From Clostridia bacterium (GTDB lineage Bacteria > Bacillota > Clostridia > Christensenellales > Aristaeellaceae): 64,000 bases of DNA. Below, piece by piece: positions 1 through 8,700 of this stretch (its first letter is position 1; the number at the start of each line of letters is the position of its first letter). The notes under the pieces are model-generated. The model was not told where the DNA came from and did not search any database. It was given only the letters and a program-made list of their open reading frames with translations. The stretch is taken from contig JAFZPI010000043.1 in assembly GCA_017552615.1 (NCBI GenBank), positions 62,001 to 126,000 on the forward strand, written 5' to 3'. The position numbers and the translations under genes are program-made.

Positions 1-44
1 AAAGCCATGATCGCAGCCAGAACCAGAGCAAGCAGCTTCTTCAT
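1..44 (-). CDS. N-terminus of a secreted protein (partial, runs off the window)
   Basis: Only the first 14 codons are present. They read MKKLLALVLAAIMA, a lysine pair followed by a hydrophobic stretch, which is the start of a Sec signal peptide. An AAAGGAAG ribosome binding site (52-59) precedes the ATG, and a consensus promoter lies at 132-160. The opening resembles that of the secreted protein at 47512-48018, so the two could belong to the same family, but 14 residues cannot show this. Nothing can be said about the mature protein. Confidence 0.6.
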   Translation of the reverse strand, partial: MKKLLALVLAAIMA

Positions 45-131
45 AGGGCATACTTCCTTTCTTTTGTCTGACTCCAACAGCAAAACGCTCCCGGAGTCTT
101 GGTTATAGGTTACGGCTGAACCGTTGAGCCG

Positions 132-160
132 ATTATAGTACGATCTTCAGGATTTGTCAA
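132..160 (-). promoter_or_regulatory. Consensus sigma-A-type promoter of the leftward secreted-protein gene
   Basis: On the minus strand TTGACA (155-160) and TATAAT (132-137) are separated by exactly 17 bases. It reads away from the insertion sequence, whose left end lies 38 bases upstream of the -35 box, so the IS did not disrupt the core promoter. Transcripts would carry a leader of about 80 bases before the ATG at 44. Confidence 0.8.
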
Positions 161-183
161 CTGTTTTCAAAGCGGTTCCTGTA

Positions 184-196
184 TCGGTTTTGTATG
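184..196 (+). repeat. Left copy of apparent 13-bp target-site duplication of the IS30 element
   Basis: TCGGTTTTGTATG occurs here and again at 1756-1768, one base outside each end of the 29-bp terminal inverted repeats. The identity of the two copies points to a fairly recent insertion with no later deletion at either end. Confidence 0.7.
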
Positions 197-197
197 A

Positions 198-1754
198 GTA
201 AATTCCCAAAGTAACTTCCACAGTAGGAATAAGCGAAGGGACTTACATTGAGACATGAAATGCGGTTGAACTTATTCTGGGAAATTTCCCAGAAAGGAGA
301 CCGCAGGTCATGAAAAAGAAAGAGACCGGCAAGAACAAGCACCTGACCATCGAACAGCGAAAGGAGATTGAGAGATGCCTTGACCACGGGGTGAGTTTCA
401 AGGCCATCGGAGGACGAATCAGCAAAGATCCGACGACGGTGTCATACGAGGTCAAGCACCATCGGAAAGAATACCGCAACGGCTTTGTCCGCAGGGAGGA
501 CGGCTGTCCATTGCTGTTGAAAGCGCCGTTCGTATGCAATGGCTGCACGAAACGGCATTCCAAGAGCTGTCCTTACGTGCGGTATCTGTATCGGGCTTCT
601 GAAGCGCAGGAAGAATACAAGGTTCTTCTGTCTGAAGCCCGGGAAGGAATCCCGCTGAACAAAGAGTCATTTTATGAGGATGATCGAATCATCTCCGAAG
701 GATTGAAGAAGGGACAGCATATTTGCCATATCCAAGCCAACAATCCACTCCATTCTTCCAAGAGCACTATCTACCGACATTTTCACAAAGGCTATTACTC
801 TGCCTCGATCCTCGATCTTCCGCGTGCTGTCAAGTTCAAGCCCCGCAACCAAAGGCATACTGATTACGTGCCGGCAGGGATCAAGATCGGCCGCAGCTAT
901 AACGATTACTGTGCTTTCATGGAGACAAATCACCTGGAATCCTGCGTCGAAATGGATACTGTCATCGGGCGTGTGGGCGGGAAGGTAATCCTCACCATGA
1001 TTCTGTCTGCCTGTAATTTCATGTTCGGCTTACTGTTGGAAAACAAGTCGGCTGTTGAAGCCGCCGCTAAGTTCATGGAACTGAAAGCCAGGATGCGCGC
1101 TTGCAGCTTTGATCCTGCTGAAATCATGCCTGTAATCCTGACGGACAACGGTGTCGAGTTCTCTGACATCTTCTCCTTTGAGAATGATAACAGTGGGTCG
1201 AAAGAACTCTCTGTTTTCTTTTGTGATCCAATGATGTCGGCTCAAAAACCTCATGTTGAGAAGAATCACTCACTTTTCAGGGATATTGTTCCCGGCGGTA
1301 AATCTTTTGATGACTTTACGCAGGATACAGTGAATCTCATCTTCTCTCATGTCAATTCCGTTTCCCGGAAGCTTTATTCAGGAAAAACCGCATACGATAT
1401 GTTTGTTTACCTTTATTCTGAGAAGCTTGCTGCCTGCTTCGGCATTCAGCGGATTCCGCCGGATCAGGTATGTCAGTCTCCTCAGCTGCTTGATGGTATT
1501 GCCGACTTGAGCAAAGGTATCTGATTCCGTCCTAAAGTAATTTCATCTTCGACTGAAGTTACTCTGAAACACATGCTGCTTCGGTCTTTTCGTCGTGCGT
1601 TTCTTGGCCTGAATGATGATGCAATTGCTGCTGAAAAACGGTTTCTCAACCTTGTTTCTGTTCGTTTTTCCCTTGTTTCAGTCTTATTCCCGCTGTGTTT
1701 CTTGCACTAACTCCTACACCCCTTTCTACTGTGGAAGTTACTTTGGGAATTTAC
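198..1754 (+). mobile_element. Complete IS30-family insertion sequence
   Basis: The element is about 1557 bp with perfect 29-bp terminal inverted repeats (198-226 and 1726-1754; each begins GTAAATTCCC reading inward). It carries one transposase gene that fills most of it, typical for the family. A 13-bp direct repeat (184-196 and 1756-1768) flanks it. The right end lies 18 bases past the stop codon of the ABC exporter operon. An imperfect 10-bp inverted repeat (about 1535-1565) lies between the transposase stop and the right end and may be a terminator. The other 200 or so bases after the transposase hold no supportable gene. Confidence 0.9.
310..1524 (+). CDS. IS30-family transposase
   Basis: This DDE transposase cuts and joins the element ends. 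The 404-residue protein begins with an IS30-type helix-turn-helix region (residues about 11-55, containing LTIEQRKEIE and DPTTVSYEVKHHR). A cysteine-containing linker follows, then an RNase-H-fold catalytic domain. Candidate catalytic residues are D216 (VEMDTVIG), D279 (LTDNG) and E317 (PHVEKNHS). The TDNG signature and the C-terminal GKTAYDMF block are also family features. An AAAGGAG site (293-299) sets the ATG start. The frame is open and full length for the family, so it may still be active. Its coding style is slightly more A+T-rich than its neighbours, as expected for a mobile gene. Confidence 0.95.
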   Translation: MKKKETGKNKHLTIEQRKEIERCLDHGVSFKAIGGRISKDPTTVSYEVKHHRKEYRNGFVRREDGCPLLLKAPFVCNGCTKRHSKSCPYVRYLYRASEAQEEYKVLLSEAREGIPLNKESFYEDDRIISEGLKKGQHICHIQANNPLHSSKSTIYRHFHKGYYSASILDLPRAVKFKPRNQRHTDYVPAGIKIGRSYNDYCAFMETNHLESCVEMDTVIGRVGGKVILTMILSACNFMFGLLLENKSAVEAAAKFMELKARMRACSFDPAEIMPVILTDNGVEFSDIFSFENDNSGSKELSVFFCDPMMSAQKPHVEKNHSLFRDIVPGGKSFDDFTQDTVNLIFSHVNSVSRKLYSGKTAYDMFVYLYSEKLAACFGIQRIPPDQVCQSPQLLDGIADLSKGI

Positions 1755-1755
1755 G

Positions 1756-1768
1756 TCGGTTTTGTATG
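1756..1768 (+). repeat. Right copy of apparent 13-bp target-site duplication
   Basis: TCGGTTTTGTATG, identical to 184-196. It lies 4 bases beyond the stop codon of the leftward ABC transporter gene (TGA at 1773-1775). The insertion therefore fell in the short gap between that operon and the promoter of the next leftward gene. Confidence 0.7.
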
Positions 1769-1772
1769 GATT

Positions 1773-3641
1773 TCAGGCGCTTAACGTGCCGGTTTGGGCC
1801 TCGCGTTCAAGGAGGGCACGGCCGGCTTCATCGCGGAACTGATTGGTGTAAAGCCGGTAATACTCGCCCCGTTTGGCCAGGAGCTGCCGGTGTGTTCCGT
1901 CCTCGACGATCTTCCCGTCGTGGATCAGGAGGATCCGGTCCGCCGAGCGGATCGTCGACAGGCGGTGCGCTATTATAAAGGAAGTGCGACCTTCCAGCGT
2001 CGTCTGGATGGCCTGCTGGATCAGGCGTTCCGTCTCCGTATCGACGGAGGAAGTCGCCTCATCCAGCACAAAGATAGCCGGATTCGTCAGCAAGGCACGG
2101 GCAAAAGAGACAAGCTGCTTCTGCCCGGTGGACAGCCGTCCGCCGCCCTCGCCCACCTGCGTGTCATATCCGTCCTGCATCCCGAGGATGAACGGCTCGG
2201 CGCCGACCATGCGGGCCGCGTGATGGACTTCGTCATCCGTCGCGTCCGGACGGCCGTACCGGATGTTGTCCGCGATCGTCCCGGAGAACAGATGCGGCGT
2301 CTGCAGCACATATCCGAGGTTCGACTGCAGCCAGAGCTGGCTGCGCTGGCGGTAGTCCACATGGTCGATCAGCACCCGGCCTTCGGTCGGTTCATAGAAA
2401 CGACAGACAAGATTTACGATCGTGGATTTCCCCGACCCGGTTTCGCCGACAAGGGCAATCGTCTGTCCGGCTTTCACGCTCAGATTGAAATGCTCGAGAA
2501 CTTTCTCTCCGTCTTGATACTTGAAAGACACGTCTTCAAAGTCGATATCCCCGTGAAGAGCAGGCCAGTTTTCCTTCTTCGGATGGAAATTGTCGCCAAA
2601 GATTGCCTCCACCTCCGGGGTGTCCACGATTGCCGGCTGAGTGTCTAGGAGGGTCAGGACGCGCTCCGCCGCTGCCTGAGAGGACTGGAGCTCGGCAAAA
2701 ATCCGGGCGACATCCTGCACGGGCTGGAAGAACTGAAGCGTATAACTGATGAAGGCCTGCAGAACGCCCACCGTCATGCCGATCTGTCCGGCCTTTTCCG
2801 CCAGGACCTGGCTGCTCCCCTGAAGCAAAGCCCAGGCCGTTGCCAGGGACCCCAGACTCACCACAATGGGGAGAAACAGAGCCGACAGGGTCGCGGCACG
2901 GACCGCAGATTTCCTCATACCCTCGGCAATTTCATGGAATTCTTCGTTGTTCAGTTCTTCACGCACAAGGGTCTTTGTGGTCTTGGCGCCATTAATGCCT
3001 TCGTTAAAAGCGGAGGTCAGCTGGCTGTTGCGCTTGCGGACCTGCCGGTAGCTCTGCAGGATTCCCTTCTGGAAGCGCCAGGAAACCAGCGCAAGCGGCG
3101 GAAGGACCAGCATAACGGCCAGGGCCAGCGGCGCGTTGAGGATCAGCATCTGAATCGAGCAAAGCACCAGGAAGGCCACGCCCCAGCACAGGTCCACCAG
3201 AGACCAGCCGATGGTATCGCCCAGTCGCTGCGTGTCGTTGGTCAGGCGACTCATCAGGGAGCCTACGGGCATCCGGTCATAGTAGGCAAAGGGCAATTCC
3301 TGAAGCTTCCGGAAGCCCAGCTGCCGGATGTGGTAGCACATCCCGGTCTCTACCTTACCGCTCTCGCGGATAAACAGGAAGATAAACCCCACCTGCATGG
3401 CAATGAGCATCACGTAGAGCAGACCGAAAACCACCAGCCCGTCGCTGGTCTTTTCAGCGATGAAATGGTCGATCGCATAGGAGTTCATCATGGGCAGGGC
3501 AACGTCCACACCGGCGGACAGCACCATGGTGATCGCAATGATCCAGAGATTCTTGTGGAAGGGCTTTGCCAGCTTCAAAAGCTTCTTCCACAGACTCAGA
3601 TCAAATCGCTTAGTATAATCCTCTTCCTGAAACGCGGTCAT
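1773..3641 (-). CDS. Heterodimeric ABC exporter, subunit with consensus Walker B
   Basis: Fused membrane and ATPase subunit (622 residues) of a type IV (B-family) ABC exporter, probably for drugs, lipids or peptides. An N-terminal six-helix domain (about 35-340) precedes the nucleotide-binding domain. Walker A GETGSGKST is near 399, the signature is LSTGQ near 502 (not the usual LSGGQ), and Walker B ends in LDEAT with the catalytic glutamate near 526. The altered signature here and the altered Walker B in the partner at 3638-5482 fit the known asymmetric exporters such as TM287/288, LmrCD and BmrCD, in which only one of the two ATP sites hydrolyses efficiently. It overlaps the partner gene by 4 bases, so translation is coupled. 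Substrate is not predictable from sequence. Confidence 0.93.
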   Translation of the reverse strand: MTAFQEEDYTKRFDLSLWKKLLKLAKPFHKNLWIIAITMVLSAGVDVALPMMNSYAIDHFIAEKTSDGLVVFGLLYVMLIAMQVGFIFLFIRESGKVETGMCYHIRQLGFRKLQELPFAYYDRMPVGSLMSRLTNDTQRLGDTIGWSLVDLCWGVAFLVLCSIQMLILNAPLALAVMLVLPPLALVSWRFQKGILQSYRQVRKRNSQLTSAFNEGINGAKTTKTLVREELNNEEFHEIAEGMRKSAVRAATLSALFLPIVVSLGSLATAWALLQGSSQVLAEKAGQIGMTVGVLQAFISYTLQFFQPVQDVARIFAELQSSQAAAERVLTLLDTQPAIVDTPEVEAIFGDNFHPKKENWPALHGDIDFEDVSFKYQDGEKVLEHFNLSVKAGQTIALVGETGSGKSTIVNLVCRFYEPTEGRVLIDHVDYRQRSQLWLQSNLGYVLQTPHLFSGTIADNIRYGRPDATDDEVHHAARMVGAEPFILGMQDGYDTQVGEGGGRLSTGQKQLVSFARALLTNPAIFVLDEATSSVDTETERLIQQAIQTTLEGRTSFIIAHRLSTIRSADRILLIHDGKIVEDGTHRQLLAKRGEYYRLYTNQFRDEAGRALLEREAQTGTLSA

Positions 3642-5482
3642 GGCTGGCTCACCTCCCCGTCAGCCTCCCGGAGTTCGTCCTCCAGGCCGGCCTGAATGTT
3701 GTTGATGCGTTGGTAAAGACCCGGCCGCGCAACCAGTTCCCGGTGCGTACCGCGGTCGGCAATCCGGCCGTCCTCGAGAACCAGGATCTGATCCGCCTGG
3801 CTCAGGGTCGTTACACGGTGGCTGATGATCAGGGTCGTGACCCCCTTCTGCTCCCGCTGCAGCGCGGCGCGGATCCGGGCGTCCGTCTCCGTGTCCACAG
3901 CAGAAAGGGAATCGTCAAACACCAGAATGTGGTTGTCCTTCATCAACGTGCGTGCGATGGCAATTCGCTGCTTCTGCCCGCCGGAAAGCGTCACGCCGCG
4001 CTCGCCGACCAGTGTGTCATATCCCTTCTCGGAGCGCTCGATGAAACCAGTCGCCGAGGCCGTATCCGCCGCATGTCGGATGCTGTTCTCCTCCGGGTCG
4101 CGCAAGGCAATGCCCACATTCTCCCGGATGGTACGGGAATAAAGGAACGGCTCCTGCAAGATCAGACCTACGTGAGCACGGAGCCAGGCCCGGTCAATCT
4201 TCAGGATATCCACCCCGCCGATGGTGATCACGCCGGAAGTCGGCTCATAGAGGCGCTGGAGCAAAAGCATCAGCGTGGATTTCCCGCTTCCGGTCGCCCC
4301 GAGGACCGCCGCCGTGGTTCCAGCGGGAATCGTAAACGATATATCTTTCAGTACAGGTACGTTGTCGTCGGGATAGGCAAACGAGACATGGTCGAAGACA
4401 ATATCGCCATGCAGGTCCGGCTTGAGGGCATCAGGCTCTTCCGGCTCCGCAGGCTGGTTCAGGATGGTCTGGATGCGTTCCATGGCCACCATGCTCTTGC
4501 CCGTATCCGAGAGGGTACGCCCCAGTTGACGGATCGGCCAGAGTAGTTGGCCCACATAGCTGGTGAAGAGCACCAGCGTGCCCACGGTGATGTCCCCACG
4601 GACCGCCAGCACCACACAGGTCAGGAGCGTGAGCGTCTGCTGCGCCATCGTAATGCCGTCCCCGACACCCCAGTAGATCGCCAGCAGGTTGTTCACGCGC
4701 AGGGACTTTTTCCGGAAATCAGCGGAAGCCCCGTCAAAGCGCTCAACTTCCCGCTCTTGCTGCCCAAAGGCCCGCACCACCCGGACACCGGAAAGGTTCT
4801 CCTGCAGGACGGAACTCATGGCCGCTTCGGACTCGTCCGCTGTCTGGAAGCTCTTCCGAACTTTCCGGAAATACCACATGGCAAAGGCAAAGATCCCCGG
4901 TGTGAGAATCAGGCTGAACAGCGTCAGCATCGGATCGCGTCCGAGCAGAATCACGAGGGCGATCCCGATCATCAGGAGCGCGTTGACAACTTCCAGCACC
5001 TGCACCGCCAGGAAGCGCCGGACTGTATCCACATCCGACGTACAGCGCTGGATCAGGTCACCGGTCTCGGCGTGCACATGGTAGGAAAAAGGCAGCGCCT
5101 GTAAGTGGCCGTACAGGTTTTCCCGGAGTTCCTTTGCAATCCGCTCGCTGGCCACTGCGCTCATGCGTCCGCGGAAATAGCTGAACACGCCTTTGAACAG
5201 GGAAAGAGCAACCAGTGAAACCGCCAGGAACCACAGATTCCCCAGGATCCAGTCCCGGGTAACGCCGACACTCTTTAGCCAATCCGTGAACCACACCGGC
5301 AGAGTCGAAGGCTTCCCGCTGAGAATACAGTCAATGGTTTCCGCCAGGAGAAGCGGGGTCGCAAAACCCAGGAGTACCGCCATCACGACAGACAGGGAGG
5401 CAACGATAAAGGCACCCCGGTTCGGCTTTAAGAGCGAAAGCAGCGCCTTTCCGGGCGTCTTGTTCTTATCGGAATTCATCAT
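3638..5482 (-). CDS. Heterodimeric ABC exporter, subunit with degenerate Walker B
   Basis: First gene of the exporter operon (614 residues from the ATG at 5482; an in-frame GTG at 5488 is possible). A six-helix exporter domain occupies about 30-330. The ATPase domain has Walker A GATGSGKST near 394, canonical LSGGQ near 495, and Walker B followed by aspartate instead of glutamate (VFDDSLSAVD, near 519). That substitution marks the non-catalytic half of heterodimeric exporters, complementing the partner at 1773-3641. An intrinsic terminator (5505-5538) stands only about 23 bases before the start, and a short leader ORF (5568-5639) lies before that, so expression is probably controlled by attenuation. 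The ribosome binding site is weak (TGGATGTG). Confidence 0.93.
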   Translation of the reverse strand: MMNSDKNKTPGKALLSLLKPNRGAFIVASLSVVMAVLLGFATPLLLAETIDCILSGKPSTLPVWFTDWLKSVGVTRDWILGNLWFLAVSLVALSLFKGVFSYFRGRMSAVASERIAKELRENLYGHLQALPFSYHVHAETGDLIQRCTSDVDTVRRFLAVQVLEVVNALLMIGIALVILLGRDPMLTLFSLILTPGIFAFAMWYFRKVRKSFQTADESEAAMSSVLQENLSGVRVVRAFGQQEREVERFDGASADFRKKSLRVNNLLAIYWGVGDGITMAQQTLTLLTCVVLAVRGDITVGTLVLFTSYVGQLLWPIRQLGRTLSDTGKSMVAMERIQTILNQPAEPEEPDALKPDLHGDIVFDHVSFAYPDDNVPVLKDISFTIPAGTTAAVLGATGSGKSTLMLLLQRLYEPTSGVITIGGVDILKIDRAWLRAHVGLILQEPFLYSRTIRENVGIALRDPEENSIRHAADTASATGFIERSEKGYDTLVGERGVTLSGGQKQRIAIARTLMKDNHILVFDDSLSAVDTETDARIRAALQREQKGVTTLIISHRVTTLSQADQILVLEDGRIADRGTHRELVARPGLYQRINNIQAGLEDELREADGEVSQP

Positions 5483-5504
5483 GATCACATCCAGTCATAA
5501 AGCA

Positions 5505-5538
5505 AAGAAAAACCGGCCGCACATCCCTGTGCAGCCGG
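5505..5538 (-). terminator. Intrinsic terminator in the leader of the ABC exporter operon
   Basis: On the minus strand an 11-bp stem (5513-5523 with 5528-5538, one G-U pair), a four-base loop and TTTTTCTT form a strong rho-independent terminator. It lies between the leader ORF and the first exporter gene, downstream of the operon's own promoter, which is where an attenuator sits. Its promoter-proximal arm and loop (5525-5534, CTGCACAGGG on the minus strand) can instead pair with codons near the end of the leader ORF (5582-5589, CCCTGCAG), giving a candidate antiterminator. Confidence 0.85.
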
Positions 5539-5567
5539 ACAGCAGGCATCAAAACGGGACAGGCCCA

Positions 5568-5639
5568 TTATGCCGCTCGGACTGCAGGGGACGCATAAAA
5601 AGACACCAAAGCGAATGCATGATTGACGCGCATATTCAT
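5568..5639 (-). CDS. Leader peptide of the ABC exporter operon
   Basis: A 23-codon ORF beginning MNMRVNHAFALVSFYASP and ending in TAA. It has a strong site (AAAGGGGGACCGGAAG) 4-14 bases before the ATG, which is better than that of the exporter gene itself. It lies about 40 bases downstream of the predicted transcription start and about 30 bases before the terminator hairpin. This matches a regulatory leader peptide, as bmrB is for bmrCD in Bacillus subtilis, where ribosome stalling on the leader prevents termination. Regulation by translation inhibitors is inferred from that parallel. A longer ORF in another frame (to 5694) overlaps it but has no ribosome binding site. Confidence 0.7.
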   Translation of the reverse strand: MNMRVNHAFALVSFYASPAVRAA

Positions 5640-5685
5640 CTTCCGGTCCCCCTTTCTTTAGTCTCATTCCAAGCGGAACGTGCCA

Positions 5686-5714
5686 AGCATACATGATTTA
5701 TATGCCTTTGTCAA
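5686..5714 (-). promoter_or_regulatory. Promoter of the leader-ABC exporter operon
   Basis: On the minus strand TTGACA (5709-5714), a 17-base spacer and TATGCT (5686-5691). Transcription would start near 5679 and cross the leader ORF and terminator before the exporter genes. Confidence 0.75.
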
Positions 5715-5770
5715 GCGTTTTTCCGTCTTTTGCGGTTTTGATCAGTAACAAGTAATTTTGTTTTATGCTG

Positions 5771-8700
5771 TCACAGCGTAGCGATCATCCGCAGCAATTC
5801 GGCTTCGTCTGCATAGATGGCTAGATCCACGCCTTCCCGCCTGTAAACCGCTTCGTCCCGCGCCGGAACCACCAAGCGAATGCTGTGATCCCTGATCTTC
5901 TTCAGTTCGGCAGAGGACAGTCTCTCTCCGTTCAAAACCGCAACGGCCTTTGTCTGTTGAAGATCATGATCATCCAATACCCAGTCCCACAGCATCACAT
6001 CGTACCGAGTAAAGCGATGCACCAGCGTCGGGAGGACTGTCCCTTTGAACAGAATTAACGGTTTGCTGCGCACACCAGACAACGGCGGCAAGTGATCATA
6101 CAGCTCAGCCAATTGTCCCACTTGCCGGTGCAGGCTTGCTTTGCCGATTCTCTCGCAGCCCGCCTGCCCCATTTGTTCCCGCAGTTTTTCATCTTTGCAA
6201 AGGATGACCAGCTTCTCCGCGAGTGCCTCAGCATTTCCGGCCGGGAACAGGAGTCCCGTCTCTCCGTCCTTCACGAGTTCCCGATTTCCGCCGAGATCCG
6301 ATGCAAGAACCGGGATCCCGCAGGCCATAGCTTCGGTGATGCTCACCGGCTGGTTCTCCGGCCAAACGGACGGCAGACAGTAAATATCCGTCTCGCGATA
6401 TGCCGCGATCATTTCCGCGTTCGAGAGCCGTCCCCAGAACCGAAGCTGTCCGGCGATGCCGAGCGAAGCCGCCAGTGCTTTATAGTTCTCTTCCTCCGCA
6501 CCGGAACCCACGAGATTAATCTGGATATCGCTGCGTTTCGTCAGCGCAACCGCCCGGATCAACACATCAATCCCCTTATGGGCACCAAAGTAACCCGCGA
6601 AGGTGACCCTGATCAGATCCGAAGGCACCCTTGTACAACCCGCAAACTGTGTTAAAGTGATGCCGTTCCAAATCACATTCATTTTGTGGGCGTCAAAGCC
6701 CGCCCGAATGTAGGTGTCCGCAAGATATGCACTTGGTGAGACAAAAGCATCCGTCCGCTCGAAGCAGCGCCGCAGATAGCATCTCCTCACACCCATAGGA
6801 ACTCGAATTCCGCCGGCGGTCAGGTTTTCCTTGCAGACATCGCAGGCCAGGATGTTCCCACAAAGATTCCCTCGGTTGTCGAGCATTGTATTCTTGAAGC
6901 AGAAGCCCCAGTTGTCATGCAGGGTAAAAACCACTTTGGCGCCGGCAGCATGGGCAATGTCCACAATGCCCATCGAGAGGCCGAACATGTTGTGGAAATG
7001 AACCACGGTCGGATGAACCAGCTCACAAAGCTCCCGGAATACCCGGTTTTGCTCTGCGCTGAAGAAATGGATGCCGTTCGCATCAAAGACCGTCCCCGGC
7101 ACACTGAGCCGTACGACAGGAACACCTTCGAACGTATCCACCGTTACGGTTCCCTCTTCATGCTTCCCGCTGATATCAAGCGTAAATGCCACACCCCGGG
7201 CATGGTTATCCGCGATCAGCGTCCTAAGCTGCTTATGCGCGATGATCTCCGCTCCACCGATGATATTCGGCGGATAGTAGTTGCTCACCGTCACGACGCG
7301 TCGTCCGTTCCATCCCGCAAACACCGCCTGCAAGCTTGACTGTACTTCGGAGGGAAGTCCCGAATTACGGACAGTTTCAGGGTGGACAGAAAGCTCCGTT
7401 AGTGCTGTGGCAACCGAATCGGCATAGTCCCGCCAAGTCGTAATAGGGCGTGTCACGGCTTCACGCTGCAGGCGCAAGAGGGTTTCGGGTTCGGTCATCA
7501 TGTGATGAAGCGTATCCGAAAGGCTGTCCACGTCCAGGACATCTGCCGTCATGCATCCGCCCAGGGCTGCCAGTTCGCCGATACTGCCGCTATTGCTGCA
7601 CAGGCAGGGTTTCCCTGCCCAAAGGCTCTCGATGATCGGCATGCCAAAGCCTTCAATTTCCGAGGGATAGACCGTGAACGTGCAGGTCGCGTACTCACGC
7701 CGCAGAGTCTCATCATCCACGACACCCAGCCATCGCACCTGGGAATGGTCCGCACAGAACCGCTCCACAAACGCCGGGATCTCCTCGTTTCCGGCATATC
7801 GATTGCCAACAAGATGGACTTCGGTTTTTTGCGCAAGTTCGGGATCTTTCCGGAACACTTGCTCAAGGGCTTTCAGGAAGCGGATGTGATTCTTCCTGGG
7901 TTCCAGGGTGGAAACGAACAGGATCCTGATATGATCCAAATCAATGGCATTCAGCTTCTCGGTATATCTCGGAACACCGTCGATTTCCGCAGCCAGCGCA
8001 GCGGTCCGCACGACTGCACGGGGTGTGACTCCTTCCGCCTTCCAGCACTGTTTCAGATCAGTTCCGTTGTGATCCGCCGTCGGCAACACCAGATTTGCTG
8101 TAGCCAGTTGTCTAATATAGGCACTGTGGTTCTCGCATACAGCTTTGCTGACCAGGTCCGGACGGAGCACGGGAATTGCGTCGTGGAAGACAGCCGCAAC
8201 GGCGATTTTTCGCGCTTGCAGCGATGGGATCGCCTTCTTCATCATACCCGCATCGGCAGTTTCAATCATCAGGAGTATACGGCGTTTTCCTTCTGAATGT
8301 GTCAGGATCGTTTCCAGTGTTTCCCTGGGTTTCCCATCCTGAGAACGTTCAAGAATCTGATTCGCGTCCGGTCCGCCATAGGCGCAGAGGGTGCGGACTT
8401 CCGCCTCATAGGGAAGCACATACTGTTTAATGCTGCAATCCCACAGCACAAAGACCGTATCGAGAAGCCCCTGCAGGTAACGGGAGAGCTTGCGCGTTAC
8501 ACGCATGACGCCGGAATTGGCCGTGTCATGGCAGGCATTGGTCACATCCACATAGAGTGTGGTGGAGTTCCGAAGCGCCCGGCGGAAGGCGTCCATCATC
8601 TTATCGGCACAGTTTTGCCAGGTAAAAACCTCACGGAAAGCCGCGCATTTATTCTTGAACTCTTCTTCGGTAAAAGGCATGCTGCCTTGCAAGACATCCG

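Noticed and set aside
1613-1978. 121-codon frame overlapping the right end of the insertion sequence and the ABC gene
   Set aside because: Crosses the IS boundary and the antisense of the exporter gene; no ribosome binding site.
5485-5694. 69-codon frame starting MYAWHVPLG in the exporter leader
   Set aside because: Runs through the terminator hairpin in a different frame from the 23-codon leader ORF and begins inside the -10 region, so it would start before or at the transcript end.
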